NCBI GenBank assembly: GCA_011772495.1
Contig: WVZL01000025.1
Location: forward strand, 28,106-92,105
Source of the DNA: Candidatus Aminicenantota bacterium
Lineage (GTDB): Bacteria > Acidobacteriota > Aminicenantia > Aminicenantales > Aminicenantaceae
Direction of reading: 5' to 3'
DNA length: 64,000 nt
The position numbers were made by a program, and so were the translations under genes. The notes below the pieces were generated by a model. It had not been told where the DNA came from. It did not search any database and was given only the letters and a program-made list of their open reading frames with translations. This document shows, piece by piece, positions 34,902 through 44,975 of the stretch. Within the stretch, counting starts at the first letter, position 1. Every line of letters begins with the position of its first letter.

Positions 34902-34950
34902 GTCAAGACCTGACCCCAAATTTTCAAATTTTGTCAAGGCTTGACCCTGG
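34902..34950 (+). repeat. Two direct copies of dispersed repeat family B
   Basis: GTCAAGACCTGACCCCA (34902-34918) and GTCAAGGCTTGACCCTGG (34933-34950), 31 bases apart, between tRNA-Ala and the ftsH promoter. Related copies are at 46785 and 63544. Confidence 0.7.
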
Positions 34951-35008
34951 ATTCGATCCTATTTTCGAGTCATTTGATAAAAAAAATCGTTTTTTACTAA
35001 GAGTTATG

Positions 35009-35037
35009 TTAACAATCTTAAGAAAAAATGTTAAAAT
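35009..35037 (+). promoter_or_regulatory. Sigma-70 promoter of the ftsH-folP-cdaA operon
   Basis: TTAACA, a 17-base spacer and TAAAAT, 22 bases before the ATG at 35060, with AGAAGGAAAT as ribosome site in between. It shows that the track's upstream start (34931) is not used. Confidence 0.65.
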
Positions 35038-35059
35038 ACTGTTGTCAGAAGGAAATAGA

Positions 35060-36967
35060 ATGCCTAAGAAAAAAACCAAACCATTTAGAAATATTCTCGT
35101 CTGGCTGGCCGTAGGAATCATCATTATCCTCCTCTGGAGCCTCCTCCAGTCTCCCAATGCAGCCAAAAAAGAACTGGATTTCAGTCAATTCCTCACCGAT
35201 GTCGAAGAAAACCTGGTCGAAGAAGTCACCATCGCCGGGAGCCAGATCAAGGGGAAATACAGCAATGGAACAACTTTTAAGACCATAGCTGCGCCTCAGT
35301 TTGACGATTTAGTCAAGATTCTAAGAGAACACAAAGTGAGCTTCAAGGTGAAGGATACGTCCAGAAGCCCTTGGTTTTCCTATCTATTCACCTGGTTTCC
35401 CATCATCCTTTTAATTTTCTTTTGGATATTTTTCATGAGACAAATGCAGGCAGGAGGCAATAAGGCCCTCTCCTTTGGCAAGAGCCGAGCCAAACTCTTC
35501 TCTGGTATTCAGAAGAAAGTCACTTTTAAGGATGTGGCCGGAGTTGAAGAAGCCAAAGAGGAGCTTCGCGAGATCATAGCCTTCTTGAAAGATCCTCAAA
35601 AATTCCAAAAATTGGGCGGGCGAATCCCTAAAGGTGTTATCCTTGTCGGAGCACCTGGGACCGGGAAGACTCTTCTAGCTCGAGCTGTGGCCGGAGAGGC
35701 TAATGTTCCCTTTTTCTCTATCAGTGGTTCCGACTTCGTGGAGATGTTTGTTGGAGTTGGAGCCTCACGAGTAAGGGATCTTTTCGACCAAGGGAAAAAG
35801 CATGCTCCCTGCTTGATCTTCATTGATGAGATTGATGCGGTAGGAAGACAAAGAGGCGCCGGACTGGGGGGTGGGCATGACGAGAGGGAACAAACTCTGA
35901 ATCAACTCTTGGTTGAGATGGACGGCTTTGATTCCAACGAGGGGATCATTCTCATTGCCGCCACCAACAGGCCAGATATATTAGACATGGCTCTTCTCAG
36001 GCCGGGACGATTCGACCGCAGGATCGTGGTCAACATGCCTGATATAAAGGGGAGAGAGGAGATTCTAAAAGTTCACGTAAAAAGCATCCCCTTAGCTAAG
36101 GATGTAGAACTCACGGTGCTCGCTCGTTCCACGCCAGGTTTTTCAGGAGCTGACCTAGCCAATCTTGTCAATGAGGCTGCCCTCATCGGGGCCCGGCATG
36201 GTCAAGATAAGGTTACTATGAAGGATATGGAATACGCCAAAGATAAAGTGCTTATGGGTGTTGAAAGAAAGAGTATGATCATCAGCGAAGAAGAGAAAAA
36301 AAGCACTGCCTTTCATGAAGCAGGACACGCCCTCATAGCTGCCCTCATCCCTGAAGCTGACCCCATTCATAAAGTCACCATCATCCCTAGGGGCCTGGCT
36401 CTAGGCTTGACTCAACAGCTCCCCTTGGACGATCGTTACACTTACTCCAAAGATTATCTGGAAGCTCAGCTTTCCGTGCTTATGGCAGGACGAGTTTCTG
36501 AAAAGTTATTCCTGGAGAAAACAACGACTGGAGCTGCCAGCGATTTTGAGAAAGCCACTGAAATCGCCCGCAAGATGGTCTGTCAGTGGGGAATGTCTGA
36601 ATTAGGACCTTTAACCTTTGGCGAGCGAGATGATCTCGTTTTCCTGGGAAGAGATTTAGCTATGCATAAAAATTTCAGTGAGAAAACAGCTGAACTCATA
36701 GACGCCGAAGTCAAAAAAATCATCAACAGAAACTACCAAAGAACTAAAGAACTCTTGGAAAAAAATAAAATAAAATTGAAAAAAATCGCCGCCCTTTTGC
36801 TCGAAAAAGAAATCTTAACTTCAGAGGAAATCGACCTTATCATCAAAGGGAAAAAAATAACCAAGCCCAAAAAAACTGCTCCGGCAAAAAAAGACAAAGA
36901 CCTGAAAGTAAAAAAAGAAGAAAAAAAAGTTCAAACCATAAGAAAACCTGAAATAGCTAAAGCATAA
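35060..36967 (+). CDS. ftsH: ATP-dependent zinc metalloprotease FtsH
   Basis: 635 residues from the ATG (MPKKKTKPF); the 43 extra residues in the track precede the promoter. Two membrane helices (about 11-30 and 110-130) flank a small periplasmic domain. The AAA+ module has [19 protein letters not shown] and the second region of homology ([18 protein letters not shown]). The M41 protease has HEAGH, and a conserved Asp in ASDFEKAT. It degrades membrane and unstable regulatory proteins. The C-terminus is a long Lys-rich tail ([16 protein letters not shown]). folP starts four bases after the stop. Confidence 0.96.
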   Translation: MPKKKTKPFRNILVWLAVGIIIILLWSLLQSPNAAKKELDFSQFLTDVEENLVEEVTIAGSQIKGKYSNGTTFKTIAAPQFDDLVKILREHKVSFKVKDTSRSPWFSYLFTWFPIILLIFFWIFFMRQMQAGGNKALSFGKSRAKLFSGIQKKVTFKDVAGVEEAKEELREIIAFLKDPQKFQKLGGRIPKGVILVGAPGTGKTLLARAVAGEANVPFFSISGSDFVEMFVGVGASRVRDLFDQGKKHAPCLIFIDEIDAVGRQRGAGLGGGHDEREQTLNQLLVEMDGFDSNEGIILIAATNRPDILDMALLRPGRFDRRIVVNMPDIKGREEILKVHVKSIPLAKDVELTVLARSTPGFSGADLANLVNEAALIGARHGQDKVTMKDMEYAKDKVLMGVERKSMIISEEEKKSTAFHEAGHALIAALIPEADPIHKVTIIPRGLALGLTQQLPLDDRYTYSKDYLEAQLSVLMAGRVSEKLFLEKTTTGAASDFEKATEIARKMVCQWGMSELGPLTFGERDDLVFLGRDLAMHKNFSEKTAELIDAEVKKIINRNYQRTKELLEKNKIKLKKIAALLLEKEILTSEEIDLIIKGKKITKPKKTAPAKKDKDLKVKKEEKKVQTIRKPEIAKA

Positions 36968-36970
36968 AAG

Positions 36971-37864
36971 GTGAGAAAAAGATACTCCTTCCAGGTTAAT
37001 GGCAAGGATTATCTTCTTGGCCAAAGAACCTGGTTCATGGGAGTGCTCAACATAACCCCAGATTCCTTCTCTGATGGAGGCCGCTATTTCGATAAGGACA
37101 AGGCTCTAGAGAGAGGACTAGAGCTGGCCGCAGATGGCGCTGACATCATCGATGTCGGCGGTGAGAGCACCAGACCGGGTTCTGATCCTGTTCCTGTTCA
37201 GGAAGAACTGAGGCGAGTCATTCCTGTGGTCTCTTCTTTGAAAGAAAAAACAGACGTCTTGATTTCAGTGGACACCACAAAATCAGAAGTTGCCGAAGCC
37301 GCTATAGAGGCAGGGGCAGATATCATTAACGACATAAGTGCCTTCCGCTTGGACTCGAAGATGCCATTGCTCGCTGCCCAAAAAGGCATCTCTGTGATTC
37401 TGATGCACATGAAAGGAACTCCCAAAACCATGCAGATCAACCCTTATTATGAAGACCTGCTCTCCGAAATAAAGTCCTTTCTCCAAGAAAAGATTCAATT
37501 TGCACAGGCTTCCGGCATAAACAAAGAAAAAATCATTATCGATCCTGGAATAGGGTTCGGCAAAAGCGCTGCCGATAACCTGATTCTAATCAACCACCTC
37601 AACTTCCTGGAGGAACTGGAATGTCCGATACTCATTGGCACTTCTCGGAAGTCTTTTCTCGGAAAAATCCTGAACCTGCCTCCCCAGGAAAGGAGCGAAG
37701 GCAGTATAGCCTCAGCTGTAATGGGTGTTATACGAGGGGCTCACATTCTAAGAGTCCATGACGTTCGAAGTGTCAAAAGGGCTGTCTTGGTGGCAGAGTC
37801 CATTCTCAACGAAAAAATAGTCGTTAATGCACAAGGGGAGAAAAAAGAGGAGCATGTTTGCTGA
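36971..37864 (+). CDS. folP: Dihydropteroate synthase
   Basis: A 297-residue TIM-barrel enzyme joining p-aminobenzoate to dihydropterin pyrophosphate in folate synthesis. It shows GVLNITPDSFSDGG, GGESTRPGSDPV, INDISAF and IDPGIGFGKS. It uses a GTG start four bases after ftsH with almost no ribosome site of its own, so it depends on coupling. Its end overlaps the start of cdaA by 11 bases. folP between ftsH and cdaA is a common order in several phyla. Confidence 0.95.
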   Translation: MRKRYSFQVNGKDYLLGQRTWFMGVLNITPDSFSDGGRYFDKDKALERGLELAADGADIIDVGGESTRPGSDPVPVQEELRRVIPVVSSLKEKTDVLISVDTTKSEVAEAAIEAGADIINDISAFRLDSKMPLLAAQKGISVILMHMKGTPKTMQINPYYEDLLSEIKSFLQEKIQFAQASGINKEKIIIDPGIGFGKSAADNLILINHLNFLEELECPILIGTSRKSFLGKILNLPPQERSEGSIASAVMGVIRGAHILRVHDVRSVKRAVLVAESILNEKIVVNAQGEKKEEHVC

Positions 37865-38627
37865 TATCGTAAATGCCCTGACCCGTTTCAACATCGGAGA
37901 CCTCATAGATATTCTTCTCGTCACTTTTATCCTTTATTCGCTTTTTGTTCTTATCAAGGATACCAAGGCCTACCAAATGGCCATAGGCCTGGGGATCGTT
38001 GGGCTTCTCTATTTAATCACTCAATGGGGCAAATTAGTGGTATCTCACTCGCTTATAAAAATCTTCTCTCCCTTTCTGATCATTGCGGTCATCATCCTAT
38101 TCCAGGGAGAGATAAGGAGATTTCTAACCACCCTAGGCTCTCGTTCTTTTACGAAACCATTCTCTCTTAAATCATTCACCGAAAAACTGGAGGATGTTTT
38201 CTTGGCTGTCGATTACCTCTCCTCCAAGAAAATAGGAGCCTTGATTGCCGTTGAAAAGGAAATTTCACTCAAGAGCTATGCTGACCGGGGAACAAAAATC
38301 CAGGGAGAGCTCACTAAAGACCTTCTGGTCAGCATTTTCTATCCCCACTCTCCTCTTCATGACGGAGCTGTCATCGTTAAAGGAAATAAGATTCTCGCTG
38401 CTGGCTGTCTCCTTCCCCTTCCAACAACTCATAAATTGGGGAAGGAGTTCATGCCCCGAACTCGGCATCTAGCTGCTATAGGTCTTTCTCAAGAAACTGA
38501 CAGCGCAGTCATCGTCGTTTCTGAGCAAACAGGGTCTATTTCTCTGGCCACCAAAGGGAATTTAGCAAGGGCATTGGATAAAGAACAGCTTAAAAAAGAT
38601 CTCCTCGACTACCTACAGAAAAGATGA
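37854..38627 (+). CDS. cdaA: Diadenylate cyclase CdaA (DacA)
   Basis: 257 residues from the ATG at 37854, nine codons inside the track ORF, preceded by AAGGGGAG and AGAGGAG sequences. Three N-terminal helices (about 17-88) and a DAC domain make c-di-AMP from two ATP. The DGA motif is at 170-172 (PLHDGAVI). The second motif, normally RHR, reads RHL (204-206, TRHLAAIGLS). The gene precedes cdaR and glmM, the classic regulatory trio, which supports the identity. The Arg to Leu change may alter activity. Confidence 0.92.
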   Translation: MFADIVNALTRFNIGDLIDILLVTFILYSLFVLIKDTKAYQMAIGLGIVGLLYLITQWGKLVVSHSLIKIFSPFLIIAVIILFQGEIRRFLTTLGSRSFTKPFSLKSFTEKLEDVFLAVDYLSSKKIGALIAVEKEISLKSYADRGTKIQGELTKDLLVSIFYPHSPLHDGAVIVKGNKILAAGCLLPLPTTHKLGKEFMPRTRHLAAIGLSQETDSAVIVVSEQTGSISLATKGNLARALDKEQLKKDLLDYLQKR

Positions 38628-39301
38628 AAAGATTTATCAGGCGATTATTCCTGAAAAACTGGGGCCTCAAGTTATTTTCCCTCCTCCTGGCCCTCATCTT
38701 ATGGCTGACTCTTATTCCGGAAGAAAAGACCCTCTCAGAAAAAACCCTTACCATTTCCCTTGAGCCTCATAACATACCGGCGGCCATGGAACTGGTTGAG
38801 AAACCTCCAGCCACGATCGATGTTGTCATCCGCGCTCCCAACCGTATCATTGATCAGATCACTCCAGCTAATGTGGTGGCCAAATTAAACCTGGAAAGGG
38901 CTACTGTAATCCAGAGAGAATACCCCCTTTACGAAACCATGATCAGCGTCCCCTCAGGAGCTGAAGTCATAAAAGTCTCTCCGAATAAAGTCAACTTAAA
39001 ATTAGAGAAAACCAGAGAAGTTATGCTGGATGTCGAACCGAATATAATCGGGGAGCTGGCTGCAGGCTATAAAATAGAGAAGATAGAAGTCATTCCTCCC
39101 AGCGTCAAAGTCATCGGAGCAGAGAGTAAAATTAGAGATAGAGACAAAGTCCGAACCAGCCCGATCGATATTTCCGACCTAACCGAATCTACTGAAATCC
39201 AGGCAGATCTAATCCTTCCCAACCCGGATCTCAGGCTAGTCTCTTCTCCCACCAACGTAAAGATAAAGATCACCATTCAAGGGAAAGATACCGAAGAATA
39301 A
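38624..39301 (+). CDS. cdaR: CdaA regulatory protein, YbbR-domain (CdaR)
   Basis: A 225-residue protein with one N-terminal membrane helix (about 12-30, WGLKLFSLLLALILWLTL) and two or three YbbR repeats outside the membrane (about 35-115 and 120-220, with VVIRAPNRIIDQI and PPSVKVIGAESKI). CdaR binds and tunes CdaA in Firmicutes. The start overlaps the cdaA stop by four bases, and glmM follows. Confidence 0.9.
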   Translation: MKRFIRRLFLKNWGLKLFSLLLALILWLTLIPEEKTLSEKTLTISLEPHNIPAAMELVEKPPATIDVVIRAPNRIIDQITPANVVAKLNLERATVIQREYPLYETMISVPSGAEVIKVSPNKVNLKLEKTREVMLDVEPNIIGELAAGYKIEKIEVIPPSVKVIGAESKIRDRDKVRTSPIDISDLTESTEIQADLILPNPDLRLVSSPTNVKIKITIQGKDTEE

Positions 39302-39319
39302 AGAGTGGAAAGAGGTGGA

Positions 39320-40660
39320 ATGGAAAAGCTCTTCGGGACCGACGGAATTAGAGGAGTTGCTGGCGAATATCCTTTAGATTATTCCTCAGTCTATGCTTTA
39401 GGAAAGGCCCTAATCTCGCTTCTTCAAGCCAAGGGATTGGAACCAAAGGTTTTGATCGGCAGGGACACCCGGGAATCAGGGGTCTGGCTCGAAGAAGCTC
39501 TGTTTGCTGGAATAAGAGAAAAAAAAGGAGAAGCTGTCACGGCAGGCATAATTCCCACCTCAGCGATTTCCTTTTTAACGAAAAAATATTCATTCTCGGC
39601 AGGAATTGTGATTTCAGCTTCCCATAATCCGTATCATGACAATGGCATCAAGGTCTTTTCTTCAGAGGGCATGAAAATCTCAGATAAATGGGAAGAGCAG
39701 CTCGAAAAGGCTGTAAGCTCTGCTAATAAAACTAGCCAAAAAGAAAAAGCAGAGATTCTTCTCCATCCTGCTTTCCGTCGGGATTATGTCGATTTCTTGG
39801 AGAGCCAATTCTCGCCCGAGAAGCTGCACAGAAATATCAAAGTTGTCCTCGACTGCGCGAATGGGGCTAGCTTCTCTATTGCTCCCCAGGTATTTTCTGA
39901 TTTAGGGCTGGAGGTCACCACCTTAAACAACTCTCCTGACGGACGAAATATCAATGAGAACTGCGGCTCTCTCTATCCCCAGTACCTTTCCAGAAAAGTT
40001 ATCGAAACGCAGGCCGACTTAGGCATTGCCTTCGACGGGGATGCTGACCGAGCGGTTTGGGTTGACGAAAAAGGAAATGTCTTGAACGGCGACCATACTC
40101 TTTTTGTGCTCTCTCGATTCATGAGAGAAAAAGGGCGCCTCAGGTCCAATAACATCGTGGCCACAACCATGAGCAATATGGGATTAGAAAACGCTCTTGA
40201 AAAACTCGGCCTCAAGCTCATCCGAACCCAGGTGGGCGATAAATATGTTCTCGAGGAGATGATCAAGATAAAAGCGAATTTGGGAGGAGAGCAGTCAGGA
40301 CACACTATCTTTCTGGATGATTGTCCCACAGGAGACGGAATCCTGACCAGCGTCAAATGGCTTGAAGCTATGGCCGAATTCAATCTTCCTGCTTCCAGAT
40401 TGGTTGATGACTTTGATGAATACCCCCAAGTCCTCAGGAATGTCCGGGTCAGAAAGAAAACCGATTTCAATCAATTCCCCGAGATTGTCAAAACCATTGA
40501 GAACATAAAAAGCCAGCTCGAAACATCTGGTCGAATGGAAGTCCGTTTTTCGGGTACCGAACCCATGGCCAGAATCATGATCGAAGGAAAAGATAAGACC
40601 CTCCTGGAGCAGTACTGCCAGGAAATGGCTACCATTATCCATAAATACCTGGGGAATTAA
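39320..40660 (+). CDS. glmM: Phosphoglucosamine mutase
   Basis: 446 residues from the ATG (MEKLFGTDGIRG); the GTG five codons earlier in the track is less likely since AGAGGTGG is the ribosome site. It converts glucosamine-6-P to glucosamine-1-P for peptidoglycan and LPS. The phospho-serine loop is SASHNPYHDNG, the metal loop DGDADRAVW, the sugar loop GGEQSGH and the phosphate loop RFSGTEP. GlmM also binds CdaA in known systems. Confidence 0.96.
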   Translation: MEKLFGTDGIRGVAGEYPLDYSSVYALGKALISLLQAKGLEPKVLIGRDTRESGVWLEEALFAGIREKKGEAVTAGIIPTSAISFLTKKYSFSAGIVISASHNPYHDNGIKVFSSEGMKISDKWEEQLEKAVSSANKTSQKEKAEILLHPAFRRDYVDFLESQFSPEKLHRNIKVVLDCANGASFSIAPQVFSDLGLEVTTLNNSPDGRNINENCGSLYPQYLSRKVIETQADLGIAFDGDADRAVWVDEKGNVLNGDHTLFVLSRFMREKGRLRSNNIVATTMSNMGLENALEKLGLKLIRTQVGDKYVLEEMIKIKANLGGEQSGHTIFLDDCPTGDGILTSVKWLEAMAEFNLPASRLVDDFDEYPQVLRNVRVRKKTDFNQFPEIVKTIENIKSQLETSGRMEVRFSGTEPMARIMIEGKDKTLLEQYCQEMATIIHKYLGN

Positions 40661-40714
40661 TATATTCTTTTCTCGACAGTTTAAGAAGGATTATATTGAC
40701 TTAGGGAGGCCTCA

Positions 40715-41431
40715 ATGAAGCTGGCCGTGAATGTCGATCATTTTGCGACTATCAGAGAGGCTCGACAGAGCGACGAGCCTGAACCCATCTTGGCAGCGCT
40801 TCTGGCCGAACAAGCCGGCGCAGAAGGAATTGTCTGCCACCTAAGGGGCGATAGGCGCCATATCAAAGAGAGGGACCTAAGATTGCTCCGAGATGTCATC
40901 AAGACAAAGCTCAATCTAGAAATGGCCGCCACAGCAGAGATGAAAAAAATTGCTCTAAAAATCAAACCAGATGTCGTCTCCCTTGTTCCTGAAAGGCCAG
41001 AGGAGCTCACAACCGAAGGAGGCCTGAACGTCATAGCTAGCCAAAAAAACTTGGCTCCCTTCATCCAGGAACTGGTGAAAGCGAGGATAAAGATCAGTAT
41101 ATTTGTTGACCCTGATCTAAAACAAATCCAAGCCTGCCATAAAGTCGGCGTCTCCTTGATTGAGATAAACACCGGAAAATATGCTGACGCCAAGCCTGGA
41201 AGGACCCGCCAAAAAGCCTTAAGAGAAATACAGAAAGCAGCCGAATACGGTCATGAATTAGGCCTGGAAATCCATGCTGGCCACGGGCTGGACTACAAGA
41301 ATGTGCTACCTATAATGGCTATCTCAGAAATATCCGAACTCAGTATCGGTTTCTCCATCGTGGCCAGATCCGCGCTAGTCGGAGTCGAGCTAGCTGTTAA
41401 GGAAATGGTCGCCCTCCTCGAAAAAGGCTGA
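40715..41431 (+). CDS. pdxJ: Pyridoxine 5'-phosphate synthase
   Basis: A 238-residue TIM barrel condensing 1-deoxyxylulose-5-P with 3-amino-1-hydroxyacetone-P to form PNP. It shows NVDHFATIREARQSDEPEP, VCHLRGDRRHI and HAGHGLDYKNV. The ribosome site GGGAGG lies six bases from the ATG. It ends the ftsH-glmM run. PLP is needed by several enzymes of amino-acid breakdown and by alr. Confidence 0.96.
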   Translation: MKLAVNVDHFATIREARQSDEPEPILAALLAEQAGAEGIVCHLRGDRRHIKERDLRLLRDVIKTKLNLEMAATAEMKKIALKIKPDVVSLVPERPEELTTEGGLNVIASQKNLAPFIQELVKARIKISIFVDPDLKQIQACHKVGVSLIEINTGKYADAKPGRTRQKALREIQKAAEYGHELGLEIHAGHGLDYKNVLPIMAISEISELSIGFSIVARSALVGVELAVKEMVALLEKG

Positions 41432-41571
41432 CCTAAGGTTTTTACTATAGAATCTTTTTTCCGTTGGTACCATGCGACTTCAAGTCTGTTTTTAGGAATG
41501 ATTTTGCTCTTTTTATTTCGGGGAAATTTCTATTCTTTTGTCTCACCTATGGTCTGAACAGCTAGAATTTT

Positions 41572-41600
41572 TATTAAAAAAAATAGAACCGTCCCCATCT
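41572..41600 (-). repeat. Dispersed repeat family A copy
   Basis: TATTAAAAAAAATAGAACCGTCCCCATCT in the 287-base gap between pdxJ and the tricorn-like gene. The gap holds nothing else recognisable apart from a weak TTGACT-17-TAAGAA promoter candidate at 41635-41663. Confidence 0.7.
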
Positions 41601-41718
41601 CGTACCCATCTCAATGCTACTTTAATCTTCAGCTTTGACTTCACGTCTTTTTTCTGGTAAGAATTGCTTTATCCTCAATCACTAGGACTAGAAATTACCC
41701 CAGAAAGGAGAGGAAAAG

Positions 41719-44700
41719 ATGAAAAAAATTCTTTTTATCATCAGCATTTTAATTTTAGGTTCGAACTTTATTTATACTATTGACGACTGTAAGCTCCTCC
41801 GCCAGCCGGATGTATGCAGTAAAGGCATTGTTTTTTCCTACGGAGGAGACCTCTGGATAGTGGGGAGAGAAGGTGGCGATGCCCGCCGGCTCACCTCTCA
41901 TATCGGATTTGAATTTTCCCCAAAAATATCGCCTGATGAGAAATGGGTTGCTTTCTCTGGAGAGTATGACGGAAACATGGATGTCTACCTCATTCCTCTT
42001 GAAGGCGGAGCCCCAAAACGACTCACCTTTCATCCAGGTTCTGATTTTGTGGTCGAATGGACTCCCGACAGCCGAAACATCGTTTTTAGCACACCGCGAA
42101 TAAGCTACCAGCGGTTTTTAAAATTTTTTAAAGTGGACATCGAAGGAGGCTTTCCCGAACCTCTTCTCCTCCCCATGGCTTACCTAGGCTCATACTCCGC
42201 TGACGGATCACATATGGCCTATACTCCGCTGCCCAATGCCTTCAACACCTGGAAACGATACCGAGGAGGACTGGCCCCCCACATCTGGATCTTCAGCTTT
42301 AAAGACTACTCAACCAAAGAAATCCCTCACGGAGACGCCAACAACACTTATCCCATGTGGTTGGGAAATAAGGTCTATTTCCTCTCTGATAGAGAAGGGA
42401 TCATGAATCTTTTTTCTTACGACACGAAAAAAGAGACAGTGGAGCAGGTCACCGACCTAAAAACATTCGATATCAAGAGCGCCTCGGCTGGGGATGGAGC
42501 GATTGTCTACGAATGGGCTGGTGAAATTCACCTTCATGAGCCTTCCTCCGGAAAATCATCCAAAGTCATTGTCAACGTGCCCAGTGATTTGATCAACGTC
42601 CGTCCTCGGTTTGAAAAAGCAGAAAGACAAATCTTGAATTATGACCTTTCCCCTACCGGCGTTAGAGCTGTGTTTGAAGCCCACGGAGAAATTTTAACTG
42701 TGCCCGCCAAGAAAGGGGACATCCGCAACTTGACGAACAGCCCAGCCTTTTGTGATAGAGACCCTTCCTGGTCTCCAGATGGTCAATCCATAGCTTACTT
42801 CTCCGATACCTCCGGAGAATACGCCCTTTATATCGTCGACCAGAAAGCGGCCAGGAATCCGGTGAAGATCACTTTTGACCAGCCATCATTTTATTACTCT
42901 CCGAACTGGTCACCTGATAGTAAAAAGATAGCTTTCACTGACAAACATCTCAACCTTTATTATTTAGATTTAGCGGCAAGAGAACCTGTCTTGATCGATA
43001 CGGATACCTATTCCCATCCTGATAGATCTTTAGACCCAGTATGGTCGCCGGACAGCCAATGGATTACCTACACCAAAAGATTGGATAATCATTTCCGAGC
43101 AGTTCATCTCTATTCCCTCGAAAAAGGGAAATCCTATCAAATCACCGACGGCATGAGCGATGCCATATCGCCGGTTTTTGATGCCAGCGGAAAATATCTC
43201 TACTTTGCTGCCAGCACTGATTCTGGTCCCACCAGCGGCTGGCTTGACCTCTCCTCAATCTACCGTCGCGTCTCACGCTCCCTTTACGTCGTGGTTTTAA
43301 GAAAAGACCTCCCTTCTCCACTTGCCCCTGAAAGCGACGAAGAAAAAAAAGAAGAGAAGGAAACTGATGAGGAAAAAGCCAAAAAGTCAAAGAAAAAAGA
43401 GAAAGCCGATGAAGATAAAGAGGAACCAGAGTTTAGAGTTGATCTGGAAAACATAGGCCAGCGCATACTTTCCCTTCCTGTGCCAGCAAGGGATTACAGT
43501 ACCCTTCGCACTGGCGATAAAGGCATTCTCTTTTACCTTGAATCTGTGCCCAATCAACGTGGGTATACTCTCCATCGCTTCGAGATGAAAGAGCGGAAAA
43601 GTGAACCCTTTCTTGAAGGTGTCTTTGCTTACAGTGTCTCCCATGACGGCAAAAAACTCCTCTATTTCAATTTTACGCAAAGGATCTGGGGAATTGTGGA
43701 TACCAAAGGGAAAGTGAAAATCGGGGATGGCAAACTGAACACGGCTGCCATGGAAGTCCGGATCGATCCTAAAGCAGAATGGGAACAGATGCTCAGGGAA
43801 ACCTGGCGCATAAACCGAGATTACTTCTATGACCCGGGGATGCACGGAGTTAACTGGCCGAAGATGTACGAGCGTTATGCTTCCTTTTTACCTTACGTTT
43901 CCCACCGGAGCGACCTCAATTTTCTCATCGCCGAGATGATCGGAGAACTGGTCGTCGGCCATGCTTATGTTGGAGGCGGAGATTACCCTGATCTCGAACG
44001 CATCCCGGGAGGTCTTCTGGGCGCTGATTACGAAATTCAGAACGGCCGCTACCGCTTCAAGAAAATCTACTCTGGCTTAAATTGGAATCCAGATTTAAGA
44101 GCTCCCCTTACCGAACCTGGGGTCGACGTACAAGAGGGAGATTATATCCTGAAAGTCAACGGCCGTGAACTCCTAGCGCCTACCAATATCTACAGCCTAT
44201 TTGAAAAAACAGCCGACAAACAGGTTGTCCTGACCGTCAATTCCGAGCCCGAAGAAAAAGGGGCTCGAGAAGTGACTGTGGTTCCGATTCAGAACGAGAC
44301 AGGCCTCCGGAACAGGGCCTGGGTCGAGGGCAACCTCAAGCGCGTGGATGAGCTCTCTGACGGTAAGGTCGGTTACGTTTATCTTCCCAACACGGCTGGG
44401 GCAGGGTACACTTATTTTAACCGCTATTTCTTCGCCCAACTCCAGAAAGATGCCCTAGTCGTCGACGAGCGCTTTAACGGTGGTGGTTATGCAGCCGATT
44501 ATATCATCGATTTACTCGACCGGCCTCTCTTAAGCTACTGGGCAACTCGAGACGGAAAAGATTTCCCGACTCCGTTGGGCTCAATCTTCGGTCCTAAGGT
44601 CATGATCATCAACGAGTATGCAGGCTCTGGCGGCGATGCTCTTCCTCTGTATTTTCGCCGCCGTGGTATCGGTCTTCTGGTGGGAAAGAAAACCTGGGGT

Positions 44701-44973
44701 GGCCTCATCGGAATCTACGATTACCCTCGTCTTATGGATGGTGGATTTGTTACCGCACCGCGTCTGGCTATCTGGAGTCCGGATGGAGAATGGGAAGTGG
44801 AAAATGTAGGGGTTCCTCCTGATATCGAAGTGGAGATGATTCCTGCCCAAGTGATCGCTGGAAAAGACCCTCAGCTGGAAAAAGCGGTTGAGGTTGTCCT
44901 CAAAGAACTCGAAAAAAAACCTGTACCGAAACCCAAAAGACCAGCCTATCCGGATAAAAGTAAAATTAAATAG
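41719..44973 (+). CDS. Exported tricorn-like S41 protease with PDZ domain
   Basis: A 1084-residue protein. Signal peptide 1-20, then WD40/TolB-like propellers (about 30-290 and 310-540) with repeated SPDGQSIAYFSD and SPDSKKIAFTD blades. A highly charged insert (EEKKEEKETDEEKAKKSKKK) lies at about 535-575. The C1 domain, a PDZ domain (about 755-850) and the C2 serine-protease domain follow, with DERFNGGGYAADYI and the nucleophile region NEYAGSGGDALPLYFR. Tricorn peptidases cut peptides to 2-4 residues. Here the signal peptide places it outside the cytoplasm. Two bases separate it from the M20 amidase gene. Ribosome site AAAGGAGAGG. Confidence 0.9.
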   Translation: MKKILFIISILILGSNFIYTIDDCKLLRQPDVCSKGIVFSYGGDLWIVGREGGDARRLTSHIGFEFSPKISPDEKWVAFSGEYDGNMDVYLIPLEGGAPKRLTFHPGSDFVVEWTPDSRNIVFSTPRISYQRFLKFFKVDIEGGFPEPLLLPMAYLGSYSADGSHMAYTPLPNAFNTWKRYRGGLAPHIWIFSFKDYSTKEIPHGDANNTYPMWLGNKVYFLSDREGIMNLFSYDTKKETVEQVTDLKTFDIKSASAGDGAIVYEWAGEIHLHEPSSGKSSKVIVNVPSDLINVRPRFEKAERQILNYDLSPTGVRAVFEAHGEILTVPAKKGDIRNLTNSPAFCDRDPSWSPDGQSIAYFSDTSGEYALYIVDQKAARNPVKITFDQPSFYYSPNWSPDSKKIAFTDKHLNLYYLDLAAREPVLIDTDTYSHPDRSLDPVWSPDSQWITYTKRLDNHFRAVHLYSLEKGKSYQITDGMSDAISPVFDASGKYLYFAASTDSGPTSGWLDLSSIYRRVSRSLYVVVLRKDLPSPLAPESDEEKKEEKETDEEKAKKSKKKEKADEDKEEPEFRVDLENIGQRILSLPVPARDYSTLRTGDKGILFYLESVPNQRGYTLHRFEMKERKSEPFLEGVFAYSVSHDGKKLLYFNFTQRIWGIVDTKGKVKIGDGKLNTAAMEVRIDPKAEWEQMLRETWRINRDYFYDPGMHGVNWPKMYERYASFLPYVSHRSDLNFLIAEMIGELVVGHAYVGGGDYPDLERIPGGLLGADYEIQNGRYRFKKIYSGLNWNPDLRAPLTEPGVDVQEGDYILKVNGRELLAPTNIYSLFEKTADKQVVLTVNSEPEEKGAREVTVVPIQNETGLRNRAWVEGNLKRVDELSDGKVGYVYLPNTAGAGYTYFNRYFFAQLQKDALVVDERFNGGGYAADYIIDLLDRPLLSYWATRDGKDFPTPLGSIFGPKVMIINEYAGSGGDALPLYFRRRGIGLLVGKKTWGGLIGIYDYPRLMDGGFVTAPRLAIWSPDGEWEVENVGVPPDIEVEMIPAQVIAGKDPQLEKAVEVVLKELEKKPVPKPKRPAYPDKSKIK

Positions 44974-44975
44974 AT

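Noticed and set aside
34931-35059. N-terminal 43-residue extension of ftsH in the track
   Set aside because: It includes the promoter TTAACA-17-TAAAAT and a repeat copy; the ATG at 35060 has a ribosome site and gives the normal FtsH start.
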